Positions 51,564 to 60,025 of a stretch of DNA of 64,000 bases are shown piece by piece. Position numbers and translations under genes: made by a program. Position 1 is the first letter of the stretch. Every line of letters starts with the position of its first letter. The DNA comes from Acidaminobacter sp964416305. GTDB lineage: Bacteria > Bacillota > Clostridia > Peptostreptococcales > Acidaminobacteraceae. Below the pieces are notes generated by a model. The model was not told the DNA's origin. It did not search any database and saw only the letters and a list, made by a program, of their open reading frames with translations. The stretch covers positions 1-64,000 of the forward strand of contig CAYQDM010000001.1 of assembly GCA_964416305.1 (NCBI GenBank), written 5' to 3'.

Positions 51564-52193
51564 ATGGCTACAGAAAGCCTATTCACCCTATCGGGAATAT
51601 CACTCATAGGGTATGCATTACTCGGGTATGCGTTCGGCTGCATCCCATGTTCCTATCTAGCCAGTAAAATGATGGGACATATTGACATTAGAAACTACGG
51701 CAGCGGCAACACCGGCGCTACCAATGTCTATCGCGTCCTCGGAAAAAAAGCTGGCATCGTCGCTTTTTTAGGCGATTTCTTGAAAGGTCTTGTTCCTGCC
51801 TTGATCGGAAATGCTCTTGCGGGGCAGGAAGCCGCTGCTGTTGCTTCACTTTTCGCCGTCATTGGCCACTGCTATCCAGTGACACTCAAGTTTAAGGGCG
51901 GTAAAGGCGTCGCAACCTCAGCGGGCATGATTTTCGGCACAGCGCCATTGATTGGCGTCCTATTAATCATACTGCAGTTCACTATTCTTTTTTTGACGCG
52001 TTATATGTCCTTGGCTTCCATCATTTCGGCTGTCTTATTCCCAATCCTGGTCTATTTCACTGACCCTACGCCAATGTATCAAATCGCGTCTCTCTTGATG
52101 GGAATTCTGGTCATCTTCAGGCATCATTCCAATATCCGAAAGCTTCTGAAGGGTGAAGAGTCAAAGATGACCAGCAAGAAGAAAAAAACATAA
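51564..52193 (+). CDS. plsY: Glycerol-3-phosphate acyltransferase PlsY
   Basis: PlsY transfers acyl groups from acyl phosphate to glycerol-3-phosphate, the first step of phospholipid synthesis in Gram-positives. The 209-aa membrane protein has five helices and the three conserved loops: CIPCSYLASKMM, GSGNTGATNVYR (46-57) and KFKGGKGVATSAG (about 111-123). The start is the ATG after AGGAGGTG; the 29 codons upstream lack a ribosome-binding site. The tail is very basic. Seven bases past its stop begins the -35 box of selC. Confidence 0.95.
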   Translation: MATESLFTLSGISLIGYALLGYAFGCIPCSYLASKMMGHIDIRNYGSGNTGATNVYRVLGKKAGIVAFLGDFLKGLVPALIGNALAGQEAAAVASLFAVIGHCYPVTLKFKGGKGVATSAGMIFGTAPLIGVLLIILQFTILFLTRYMSLASIISAVLFPILVYFTDPTPMYQIASLLMGILVIFRHHSNIRKLLKGEESKMTSKKKKT

Positions 52194-52199
52194 TCAACC

Positions 52200-52228
52200 T
52201 TGTCGAGGTATGATCCTTGTGGTATAAT
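52200..52228 (+). promoter_or_regulatory. Promoter of selC
   Basis: TTGTCG (52200-52205), 17 bp, TATAAT (52223-52228). Start predicted near 52235, about 12 bases before the mature tRNA. Confidence 0.8.
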
Positions 52229-52246
52229 TTATTTCGTGCCTATCTT

Positions 52247-52343
52247 GGGAGTAGATGGGTGCTGGTGTGTCCTCTGGTCTTCAAAACCAGTGTGAGGAGT
52301 TCAGAGCTTCTCGGGTGGGTTCGATTCCCACGTACTCCCGCCA
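52247..52343 (+). tRNA. selC: tRNA-Sec (anticodon TCA)
   Basis: A 97-nt tRNA with encoded CCA. The acceptor stem pairs GGGAGTA with TACTCCC. The anticodon arm CTGGT-CTTCAAA-ACCAG places UCA in the loop, so it reads UGA. A long variable arm (GAGGAG...CTTCTC) and a T-arm GTGGG-TTCGATT-CCCAC give the enlarged tRNA-Sec shape. G73 discriminator. It has its own promoter and terminator, with the rest of the Sec genes 3 to 7.6 kb away on the opposite strand. Confidence 0.97.
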
Positions 52344-52352
52344 AAATTTTCA

Positions 52353-52414
52353 AAAGAAGAGGAAGTCGGTGCATGGCCTTTAGCCCTTGCGCACCGACTT
52401 CCTCTTCTTTTTTT
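52353..52414 (+). terminator. Terminator of selC
   Basis: Perfect 20-bp stem (AAAGAAGAGGAAGTCGGTGC and its complement) with an 18-nt loop, followed by TTTTTTT. Confidence 0.95.
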
Positions 52415-52469
52415 ATTCACATAACAAACCATTATTTAAGCTGCGAAGGGAAGTTGTCCGTAGGCGAGC

Positions 52470-53345
52470 CTATTTATTAAAAATAATTTTCCAATCCTCG
52501 CCCACTTGAACGACCTCCCACAGATCGAACCGGCTGGTGGTGATTTCCGCGTCTGTTCTGTCCGCGCTGTCGTACTTAACGTAGACAATCCAGGAATCTG
52601 AAAATCCTTGTGTAAAATGGATTGTCCGCCTAAAACCATTGAAGGCAGCAAAATGGCTTTCTACAACCACTTTGAAGTCTTCGTAGGCATATGCCTCCTG
52701 ACTTTCCTCGGTCAAATAGGTGTATGCCAGATCATAGCGGCGCTCAGAAACCGCTTCAATAAATTCAATGACACTATTGGAGGGATATCTGCGGTCCTCA
52801 TAAATAAATGAAGTATTACTGGTCAGCAACTGATAGAGGTTTGAGTTTCCAATCTGGACGTCCCTTCGTCTTCCCTCTATTAGAATTTGAACGCGATAAA
52901 CCTCATCAATATCAGAAAACGAGTTGACTATGGACCAGACGAAAAGCTCGCTTTTCTCATTGCCAACATAACTTTGTTCCAGAAACGCTTCGGATAGATT
53001 GACATAGGCAATATTATTGCTGACGCGAACATCAAGAATTCGAACCTCACCGCTGAATAGATTGGTGTAAGCCAGATTTTTGGGACCCTTTTGCAGCTCG
53101 TTTGCTATAGCTTCCTCAAGGCGTTCCTGTGTGACTGTAACAATGCGCTCCTCAATTCTCAGTTTGTTGTCAAATGGAAAATAAAGGTTTACCCTGACTT
53201 TCATGTCCGACGGTTCCGGATCTATAGCGAGTTCGGGCGGCAATTCTGTCTGAGTGATAGCCGAGTTGGAAAAAAATTGGTACAAGCTGAAGACCCCTAC
53301 CAAACCGGCAAAGACCAACAGGGTCAAAATCATAATTTTCTTCAT
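52470..53345 (-). CDS. GerMN-domain protein
   Basis: A 291-aa exported protein. One N-terminal hydrophobic helix (KKIMILTLLVFAGLVGVFSLYQFF) anchors or exports it; no lipobox cysteine is present. The GerMN domain is at about 50-170 (KVRVNLYFPFDNKL, then NIAYVNLSEAFLEQ and VWSIVNSFSDIDEVYRVQIL), a fold linked to spore germination and to cell-wall lipoproteins. The C-terminal half (about 180-291) is a small cystatin/NTF2-like region (YDLAYTYLTEESQEAY ... DLWEVVQVGEDWKIIFNK). Its ATG overlaps the kinase stop by four bases, so it is probably a partner of the two-component system. Confidence 0.87.
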   Translation of the reverse strand: MKKIMILTLLVFAGLVGVFSLYQFFSNSAITQTELPPELAIDPEPSDMKVRVNLYFPFDNKLRIEERIVTVTQERLEEAIANELQKGPKNLAYTNLFSGEVRILDVRVSNNIAYVNLSEAFLEQSYVGNEKSELFVWSIVNSFSDIDEVYRVQILIEGRRRDVQIGNSNLYQLLTSNTSFIYEDRRYPSNSVIEFIEAVSERRYDLAYTYLTEESQEAYAYEDFKVVVESHFAAFNGFRRTIHFTQGFSDSWIVYVKYDSADRTDAEITTSRFDLWEVVQVGEDWKIIFNK

Positions 53346-54787
53346 GCGCCTACCCCCGGATACCTTATAGGAAGCCGAACTGTAAAGGTAGAACCGGTAT
53401 TGATGACGCTTGAGACTTGAATGTCGCCGCCATGGAGAGTTACAATCTGCTTGGCAATGGAAAGACCAAGACCGCTTCCGCCAGTCGTTCTTGCTCTGGC
53501 TCTGTCAACCCTGTAAAATCTGTCAAAGATATGATTGAGATCTTGTTCAGGGATGCCTATGCCGGTATCAGAAATGGAAACGCAAGCGTCATTTATCTCT
53601 CTGAACACTGAAATCCTGATTTTCCCATTCTCCGGTGTATACTTGATGGCATTGCTTACGAGGTTAATCAGACACTGCTGAATCTTTCCCTGATCCATAT
53701 GAAACTGCAGTCGGTCCCGTTCCTCTATCTCAATGCGGATATGCTTTTGGTCCGCTATAGGTTTCAAATTTCTGACCACATTATGAACCACATAATTCAA
53801 ATAGGTGATCTGAGTTTCCAGAACGAGCTCATCACGCTCCAGATCCACCAGGTAAAGCAAGCTGTCCACAATTCGATTGAGCCGGGAAACCTCACCATCA
53901 ATATCCTGCATAAATTCCCTGTAGACGCTTTCATCCCAGGAGGGTTGATGCAGAAGCGTTTCAGAAATGATTTTCATGGAAGTCAGCGGTGTACGCAGTT
54001 CATGTGAGACGTTGGAAACAAATTTCCTGCGCTGCTCATCCACTTGATTAATTTTTGACGCCATGTCATTAAACGATTCTGCCAATTGGCCAATCTCGTC
54101 ATTGGCTTCAATCTTGATTGAGACGCCAAAATTCCCCCTGGAAAATGACCGTACCAACTGGATCATTTTTTCGATTGGTGATGCAATGACCTGAGCGAAG
54201 AGAAATGCCACCATCCCCGTAAACAAGAGCCCAATCCCGGACAAAAGCGCGACGCGCCTGAGTGTCAGATTGACATTTTGCAGCAAGTCGTCTATGGACG
54301 ATGATGCCAGAACAACCCCCATTACTTCATTCCGTTCGGAGATTGGCACTCCGACATACATGACATTTTCACCGTTTGGCAGCTTATAAACTTGATTTGA
54401 GTCGTATCCTTCAAGCGCTGATTGAACCTCTGTCAAAGCAATAAAATTTTCACCCAGCATGGCGTCATAGGAATCTATCAGAACCGTCCCGGTATTGTCC
54501 AGGAGCAGAATCCTTGCATTGATATCCAGACTGTAACCTTTGATCAGATCCTGCAGATAGGTGCGTGTATTTTCCATTTGAATACCATAAAAATTCGGTG
54601 TAATTTGGTTTGACAGGATATTGACCTGTGTCAGCAAACTTATGTTCCTGTCGCGTATATAGGTGGTTCGAAGTGTGCTTCCAATGAAGGATATGGCCAG
54701 AAGCATAGTAATGAACATCAGTATCAGGTAGGTAAAAACGAGTTTCCACCGGATACTGATAAAACGTCTAGTCTTCGTTAAAATAAT
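53342..54787 (-). CDS. Sensor histidine kinase, probable AUU start
   Basis: A membrane sensor kinase of 481 aa when started at AUU (54787). Domains: helix 1 (about 15-37), extracellular sensor (about 38-185), helix 2 (LLSGIGLLFTGMVAFLFAQV), HAMP (about 208-260), H-box FVSNVSHELRTPLTS, N-box LVSNAIKYTPENG, and the G-boxes (DTGIGIPEQDLNHIF, GGSGLGLSIAKQ). The first ATG (54718) cuts helix 1 in half. No ATG, GTG or TTG exists between it and the upstream in-frame stop; an ATT six bases after GGGGAG is the only fitting start. The gene then overlaps the regulator by 20 bp. WalK-like overall. Confidence 0.9.
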   Translation of the reverse strand: MILTKTRRFISIRWKLVFTYLILMFITMLLAISFIGSTLRTTYIRDRNISLLTQVNILSNQITPNFYGIQMENTRTYLQDLIKGYSLDINARILLLDNTGTVLIDSYDAMLGENFIALTEVQSALEGYDSNQVYKLPNGENVMYVGVPISERNEVMGVVLASSSIDDLLQNVNLTLRRVALLSGIGLLFTGMVAFLFAQVIASPIEKMIQLVRSFSRGNFGVSIKIEANDEIGQLAESFNDMASKINQVDEQRRKFVSNVSHELRTPLTSMKIISETLLHQPSWDESVYREFMQDIDGEVSRLNRIVDSLLYLVDLERDELVLETQITYLNYVVHNVVRNLKPIADQKHIRIEIEERDRLQFHMDQGKIQQCLINLVSNAIKYTPENGKIRISVFREINDACVSISDTGIGIPEQDLNHIFDRFYRVDRARARTTGGSGLGLSIAKQIVTLHGGDIQVSSVINTGSTFTVRLPIRYPGVGA

Positions 54788-55457
54788 AGCCGACTCCCCA
54801 TTTCGTCATAATATAACGCGGTGCTGATGAGTTGTCCTCAATCTTCTCCCTGAGTCTTCGAATATGGACATCCACCGTTCGAACATCTCCAAAGTACTCA
54901 TAGCCCCAAATCTTTTCCAGAAGTTCCTCTCTCGAGAAAATTTTATCCCTTTGAAGGATTAACAGCAAGAGCAGGTCAAATTCCTTGGCAGTCAGATTGA
55001 TTTCTCTTCCTTGAATAGCCACCTTTCTCCCAAGGGTGTTGATGCTGAAATCCCCGACATTCAACTGGCTAGTCGTGACATTTTGATCCGCAAAGCTGGC
55101 ACGGCGAAGGATCGCCCGGATTCTCGCCTTAAGCTCAAGTATATTGAAAGGCTTCGTCAGATAATCATCTGCACCGTACTCCAGTCCCAGAACCTTGCTG
55201 GAATCTTCTCCTTTGGCAGTCAACATGATGATAGGCACCATAGATGTCTCCCTGACGCGTTTGCAGACTTCGAGCCCATCCATGCCAGGCAGCATCAGAT
55301 CGAGCACGATCAGATCGTAGTCGTTCTCCAAAATCTTATCATACGCTTCATTTCCGTCTATGGCCACTTCCACCTGGTAACCGTCCTGCTCCAGACTGAA
55401 TTTCAAGCCTTTCAACAATATTGGTTCATCATCCACGACCAGTAATTTTTCGTCCAT
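54768..55457 (-). CDS. OmpR/PhoB-family response regulator
   Basis: A 229-aa transcription regulator. The receiver domain has the phosphorylated Asp53 (IVLDLMLPGMDGLEV), acidic pocket DDE at 9-11, Thr80 and Lys102 (YLTKPFN). The C-terminal winged helix (about 130-229) ends SAPRYIMTKWGVGYYFNED. It forms a pair with the kinase downstream, and follows selB by 33 bp. Targets are unknown; resembles WalR/PhoP in sequence pattern. Confidence 0.95.
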   Translation of the reverse strand: MDEKLLVVDDEPILLKGLKFSLEQDGYQVEVAIDGNEAYDKILENDYDLIVLDLMLPGMDGLEVCKRVRETSMVPIIMLTAKGEDSSKVLGLEYGADDYLTKPFNILELKARIRAILRRASFADQNVTTSQLNVGDFSINTLGRKVAIQGREINLTAKEFDLLLLLILQRDKIFSREELLEKIWGYEYFGDVRTVDVHIRRLREKIEDNSSAPRYIMTKWGVGYYFNED

Positions 55458-55490
55458 TTGACACCATCCCCGTTATGGTTTTCAAGGTCT

Positions 55491-57398
55491 CTATGCATTC
55501 GTCCTTCGCATCCGGCGCACACCGCCATCCCGAACCGTAATTCTGTTTGCGTCAAAGTATTCAAGCAGCGGTACTGCGACTTTTCTCGATGTCTGGAGTA
55601 AATCCCTGAAATCGCCCAAATTCAAAGTTTCATTGCTTTTAAAATGCGTCTCAAGGCGGTTTTTAGCCTCATCAAAATGCTCGCGTTCCAGCACTATGGC
55701 ATCATTAATTTTGACTAATTTTCCTTGTTCAAAAATCAGCTCCAGCAAATCCTTGTCCTTATTGCTGAATTGACACGTCGCAAGGGCATCCGGCAAATTG
55801 GGCACATTATAGCCGCTTTCTTTATATAGTTTGAGCAGTGCTTCTGCCTTTGATTTCTGCGCGCCAGAAAGTTCAATTTCAAAGCCCGAGAGCATAACCG
55901 TGCTCCCATTGACTTTGATCAGCTCTTTTTGAAGGTAGAGATTCAAGACGTCATCAAACAAACGGCCTTTCATACCGGCAAAAAGTTTGCTGCGGATCTC
56001 TTCTTTGGAAATCCCAGCTCTAAGCGGATTTTTCTGGTGGTATTCATTCAACAAGCGAATCAGCGTCTCTCCCCGCTCTTCTATAAAAGCAGCGTGAACA
56101 AGTCTGGAATCCCCCACTTGAATGATCTCACCCTCACTCAGAAGTGTTTCAACTAACGATGCCACTTCAGCAGGCGGAAGCCCCGATGAGACCGTCAGTC
56201 CTGACGTATCCGGACACACAGCACTTTCCCTGAAAATGAGATCCGAGATGATTTGCCGGCTGTCTCCAAGACTCCGCAGTGCAAGCTGATCCAGGACTTC
56301 TTCCTTGAACCGCTTGTGCCTGTGTGCATTCGGGTCTAATATTACACCTCCGCCGATGGTCTCAAGCGGCGAATAAAACCGAATGACCACATGATCGCCA
56401 TATTTAAACGCGACTTCTTCCTCAAGGTGCAGCTGCACAAAACAGGACTCTCCCGGATTAAGCACTTCTCTGTCGAGGAGTGCCACCCTGCACAGGACTT
56501 CCTTTGTGCCTTGATACAATCTAACGCGCATCCAGTGGTGGACAGTACGCTCTGTTGATTCCAGCAATTTCATCGTAGCGTCAATTATATGCGTCGTTCT
56601 CAGGCTTCCCGGCTTTGCCAGCACATCTCCCCTGTGGAGTTCTGACTTGGTCAGACCTGCCAGATTAACAGCAACACGTTGGCCGGTAAATGCCTCCTTG
56701 ACCGCCTCGCCATGGACCTGAATCATTCGAACACGGCTCATTTTTCCGTTAGGGTAAATTTCAACCGAATCGCCTTCTTTAAGAATGCCCTCTACCAGAG
56801 TCCCGGTGACCACCGTGCCAAATCCGGTCATGGTAAACACGCGATCAATAGGAAGCCTCAGGGTTTCCTGAATTTTTTTTGGTTCTACCTGCTCAAGCAT
56901 CTTATCTATCAAGTCAACCAACTCAGGCAGCCCTTGACGGGTAACAGATGAAACGCTCATCATAGGCGCCTCTTCCAGAAAACTCCCCTTCAATTTCTCT
57001 CTGATTTCTTCCCGAACCATATCGAGCCAGTCCGGATCCACCAGATCTGATTTGGTCAAAACAACTATGCCTTTTTTGACATCCAATAATGACAGAATGT
57101 CTAAATGCTCCTGGGTCTGAGGCATGACCCCCTCTTCCGCTGAGATGACCAGCAGAACCAGGTCCACGCCGCTGGCACCTGCAAGCATATTTCGAATAAA
57201 GCGTTCATGGCCCGGAACATCAACAATGCCTGCGCGTCGGCCGCTTGGCAGATCAAAATAAGCAAAGCCCAAGTCTATGGTGATGCCTCTTCTCTTTTCT
57301 TCTTCAAATCGATCCGTTTCTATACCTGTCAAGGCTCGAATCAGACTTGTTTTTCCATGGTCTATATGACCGGCGGTTCCTATGATGACATGTGCCAT
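55491..57398 (-). CDS. selB: Selenocysteine-specific elongation factor SelB
   Basis: SelB delivers Sec-tRNA to the ribosome at UGA codons followed by a SECIS hairpin. The 635-aa protein has EF-Tu-like domains (G1 GTAGHIDHGKTSLI, G3 DVPGHERFIRN, G4 TKSDLVD) through about residue 370, then four winged-helix domains (about 375-635), the last binding SECIS RNA. The start ATG follows AAAGGGGAG. It is 12 bp downstream of selA. Confidence 0.97.
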   Translation of the reverse strand: MAHVIIGTAGHIDHGKTSLIRALTGIETDRFEEEKRRGITIDLGFAYFDLPSGRRAGIVDVPGHERFIRNMLAGASGVDLVLLVISAEEGVMPQTQEHLDILSLLDVKKGIVVLTKSDLVDPDWLDMVREEIREKLKGSFLEEAPMMSVSSVTRQGLPELVDLIDKMLEQVEPKKIQETLRLPIDRVFTMTGFGTVVTGTLVEGILKEGDSVEIYPNGKMSRVRMIQVHGEAVKEAFTGQRVAVNLAGLTKSELHRGDVLAKPGSLRTTHIIDATMKLLESTERTVHHWMRVRLYQGTKEVLCRVALLDREVLNPGESCFVQLHLEEEVAFKYGDHVVIRFYSPLETIGGGVILDPNAHRHKRFKEEVLDQLALRSLGDSRQIISDLIFRESAVCPDTSGLTVSSGLPPAEVASLVETLLSEGEIIQVGDSRLVHAAFIEERGETLIRLLNEYHQKNPLRAGISKEEIRSKLFAGMKGRLFDDVLNLYLQKELIKVNGSTVMLSGFEIELSGAQKSKAEALLKLYKESGYNVPNLPDALATCQFSNKDKDLLELIFEQGKLVKINDAIVLEREHFDEAKNRLETHFKSNETLNLGDFRDLLQTSRKVAVPLLEYFDANRITVRDGGVRRMRRTNA

Positions 57399-57410
57399 AG
57401 TGACTCCCCT

Positions 57411-58805
57411 TTACATCAGCTCTCGAAGCGCCTGAACAATGACATCAGCTTCGCCGTCTTGGACGGTTCTGAGGTCGAAGATCAACCGATCTTCAGCAAC
57501 ACGCGCTACAATTGGCAGACGTCTGGCCCTGAGAGCCTCCGTCAGCCGCTGGGTGGACTGCTCTGAATGCTTGACAGAAACAGCCCATGTTGGCAGTTTT
57601 TCAAGCGGCAATGAACCGCCGCCCACTTCACTGGCGGTTTCGTACAAGGACGACTCATAGGCAGAGCCCAGGGCTTCAATCTGCACCTGCAATTCAATTG
57701 CCCTTGGTAAAATTGCATCCTGACGTTCCGTCAGCATGCGAACTGTAGGAATTTCCCGACGGACAGCTTCTGGATCTCTGTAAAGCTTCAGCGTCGCTTC
57801 CAATGCGCACAGCGTCATTTTATCCACTCGTAATGCTCTGGTCAGTTGGTTTTTCTTCATAGCATCAATCCAGGTCTTCCTGCCGAGAATGATGCCCGCC
57901 TGCGGCCCGCCCAACATTTTGTCACCGCTGAAGGTCACCACATCAGCACCAGCTCTCATGCTTTCAATAACAGTAGGCTCTTTCATCAATCCATATTGTG
58001 ATAAATCTATCAATGAGCCGCTTCCCAAATCTTCGATAAGAGGGATGTTTTTTTCGCGGCAAAGGCCTGAAAGTGCCTCAATCTCCACTTCACTTGTAAA
58101 GCCGAGAATTCTATAGTTGCTGGTATGCACTTTTAATACCGCTGCCGTTTGCTCTCGAATGGCAGCCGCATAGTCTCTCAGATGAGTCTTGTTGGTCGTT
58201 CCGACTTCAACCAGCTCAGCACCGCTGGCCCTCATAACATCCGGCACTCTAAACGCTCCGCCGATCTCGACGAGCTGTCCTCTGGACACTACGACTTCTT
58301 TTCCTGCACAGATTGTCGATAACACGAGCATTACGGCCGCTGCGTTGTTATTGACGACGAGTGCCGCCTCGGCGCCCGTCAGTTCGCAAAGAAGTGACTC
58401 AACGTGAGAATAGCGCGTGCCGCGCTTTCCGGTCTCCAAATCATATTCCAATGTCGAGTAATAGCAGCTCACCTCTGATAAATGCTGCGCAATAGAAGGC
58501 GCAAGCAAGGATCTACCGAGGTTGGTATGAATGACAACGCCTGTGGCATTGATGAGGCGTTTTAAATGATAGCCATTTCTCTTTTCCACTTCATCTGAGA
58601 TGGTTTTGATCAGGGCTGTCATATCCAGACTTTCAGGCAGCGCAGTTTCTTCGACACTGACAAGCAGTTGCCTGAGCTCTGACAAAGCCTCCCGGATCAC
58701 TTCCAGTACCAGATTGCGGGGCGCAAATTCAAGAAGTCCCTGAACCTGCTCATTTGCAATAAGTTCATCCACTTTTGGAATAGCGCGCAGTAAATTCTTT
58801 CTCAC
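57411..58805 (-). CDS. selA: L-seryl-tRNA(Sec) selenium transferase
   Basis: SelA converts Ser-tRNA(Sec) to Sec-tRNA(Sec) using selenophosphate and PLP. The 464-aa protein has the N-terminal tRNA-binding region (RNLLRAIPKVDEL-type), the fold of aspartate aminotransferases, and the PLP lysine in VTFSGDKMLGGPQAGI (about 295). The start is placed at the GTG six bases after GAGGTG, three codons inside the longest frame, because that frame's first GTG is part of the ribosome-binding site. 36 bp downstream of selD. Confidence 0.96.
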   Translation of the reverse strand: MRKNLLRAIPKVDELIANEQVQGLLEFAPRNLVLEVIREALSELRQLLVSVEETALPESLDMTALIKTISDEVEKRNGYHLKRLINATGVVIHTNLGRSLLAPSIAQHLSEVSCYYSTLEYDLETGKRGTRYSHVESLLCELTGAEAALVVNNNAAAVMLVLSTICAGKEVVVSRGQLVEIGGAFRVPDVMRASGAELVEVGTTNKTHLRDYAAAIREQTAAVLKVHTSNYRILGFTSEVEIEALSGLCREKNIPLIEDLGSGSLIDLSQYGLMKEPTVIESMRAGADVVTFSGDKMLGGPQAGIILGRKTWIDAMKKNQLTRALRVDKMTLCALEATLKLYRDPEAVRREIPTVRMLTERQDAILPRAIELQVQIEALGSAYESSLYETASEVGGGSLPLEKLPTWAVSVKHSEQSTQRLTEALRARRLPIVARVAEDRLIFDLRTVQDGEADVIVQALRELM

Positions 58806-58850
58806 AACAGACACCTCAATAATGGCCTGACAGGCCTATATTATTTATTA

Positions 58851-59891
58851 CTATGGTCGAACAACCAGTGCAATATCTCCACGTTCTGTAACCCTGCCCA
58901 CTCTCGCAAATGCCGTCTGGAGTTTTTCCCGGTACAGGTCCTCCAAAATTTGAGCGCGTTCAGGCTCAAGTGAAATCAGAAGCCCCCCAGAGGTCTGAGG
59001 GTCATAAAGCACGTCAATCATAGCTTCCGAAATTGCAGGATCAATCCAGACACGTTCACCGGCATAATCTCTGTTTTTGTAGGTGCCTGCCGGAACCAAG
59101 CCCATTGAAGCATTTTCTATTGCGCCTCTCATGACGGGGACAAAGTGACTGTCGAGTTCAATGCTGACATTGCTTCCCTCGGCCATTTCCAGCGCATGGC
59201 CTATCAATCCAAACCCGGTGATATCCGTACAGGCATTTGCGCCTGTCTCTATCATTAATTCTGCAGCGACTTTGTTGAGCGTCGCCATGACATGGATGGC
59301 TTCATCCACCAAGGACTGATCCAGCAATTCCTCCTTAATGCACGTATTTAGTATACCCAAGCCAACAGGTTTCGTTAAAATGAGAACATCCCCAGGTTTA
59401 GCCGTAGAGTTGGCAAGAACCTTGTCAGGATGAACAGTGCCCGTCACTGACAGCCCGTATTTAGGCTCATTGTCCTCTATGGAGTGTCCGCCTACCAGCA
59501 AAGCACCTGCTTCCTTTACTTTATCAGCGCCGCCCCGCAGGATCTCACCAAGTACCTCTATGGGCAGACAATTGGGGAACGCTACAATATTCAGGGCGAT
59601 CAGAGGAACACCGCCCATTGCGTAGACATCACTCAGTGCATTCGCGGCAGCAATCTGACCAAATTGATAAGGATCATCCACTATAGGGGTGAAGAAATCA
59701 AGTGTCTGGATTAATGCCGTATCCTCATTCAACTTATAAACGGCCGCATCATCTGATGTATCAAGACCGACAAGCAGTCGGTCGCTCTCGAATTTCGGTA
59801 AAAGACACAAAACTTGTGCCAGGGTTTCCGGCCCTATTTTGGCCGCTCAGCCAGAGCTGTTGCTGAGTTGTGTCAAACGTTTGGCTTCCAT
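58851..59891 (-). CDS. selD: Selenide, water dikinase, a selenoprotein (in-frame UGA)
   Basis: SelD makes selenophosphate from selenide and ATP. Reading only ATG-to-stop without recoding would start the gene at a TTG near 59810 and lose the catalytic residue. Upstream in frame, an ATG at 59891 preceded by GGAGGTG opens MEAKRLTQLSNSSG, then UGA at codon 15 (59847-59849), then AAKIGPETLAQVL. This matches SelD N-termini, where the position is Sec or Cys, so UGA reads as selenocysteine, giving 346 aa. A hairpin CGGCC/GGCCG lies just after the UGA. Later motifs: TLDFFTPIVDDPYQFG, ANALSDVYAMGG and GGHSIED. All machinery to decode it is in this window. Confidence 0.95.
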
Positions 59892-59923
59892 GGCAGCCAC
59901 CTCCAGTCTATTATTGCATTATC

Positions 59924-59947
59924 CCGTTAATTATATCAAACTAACGG
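59924..59947 (-). promoter_or_regulatory. Dyad over the -10 of selD
   Basis: CCGTTA and TAACGG (59942-59947 and 59924-59929) are perfect inverted hexamers, 12 bases apart, around a TATAAT -10 box (59930-59935). No good -35 is seen. A repressor site for selD is possible. Confidence 0.45.
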
Positions 59948-60025
59948 CTACAATACACATTCAATTTCTCAATGCATGCAAGTTGCCAAGCCATAATACG
60001 TAGGGGCTTCCTTCTTTGAATGACA

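Noticed and set aside
53342..54787. Frameshift in the histidine kinase gene
   Set aside because: The frame upstream of the first ATG is open and continuous with the expected N-terminus, so a rare start codon explains it better than a frame error.
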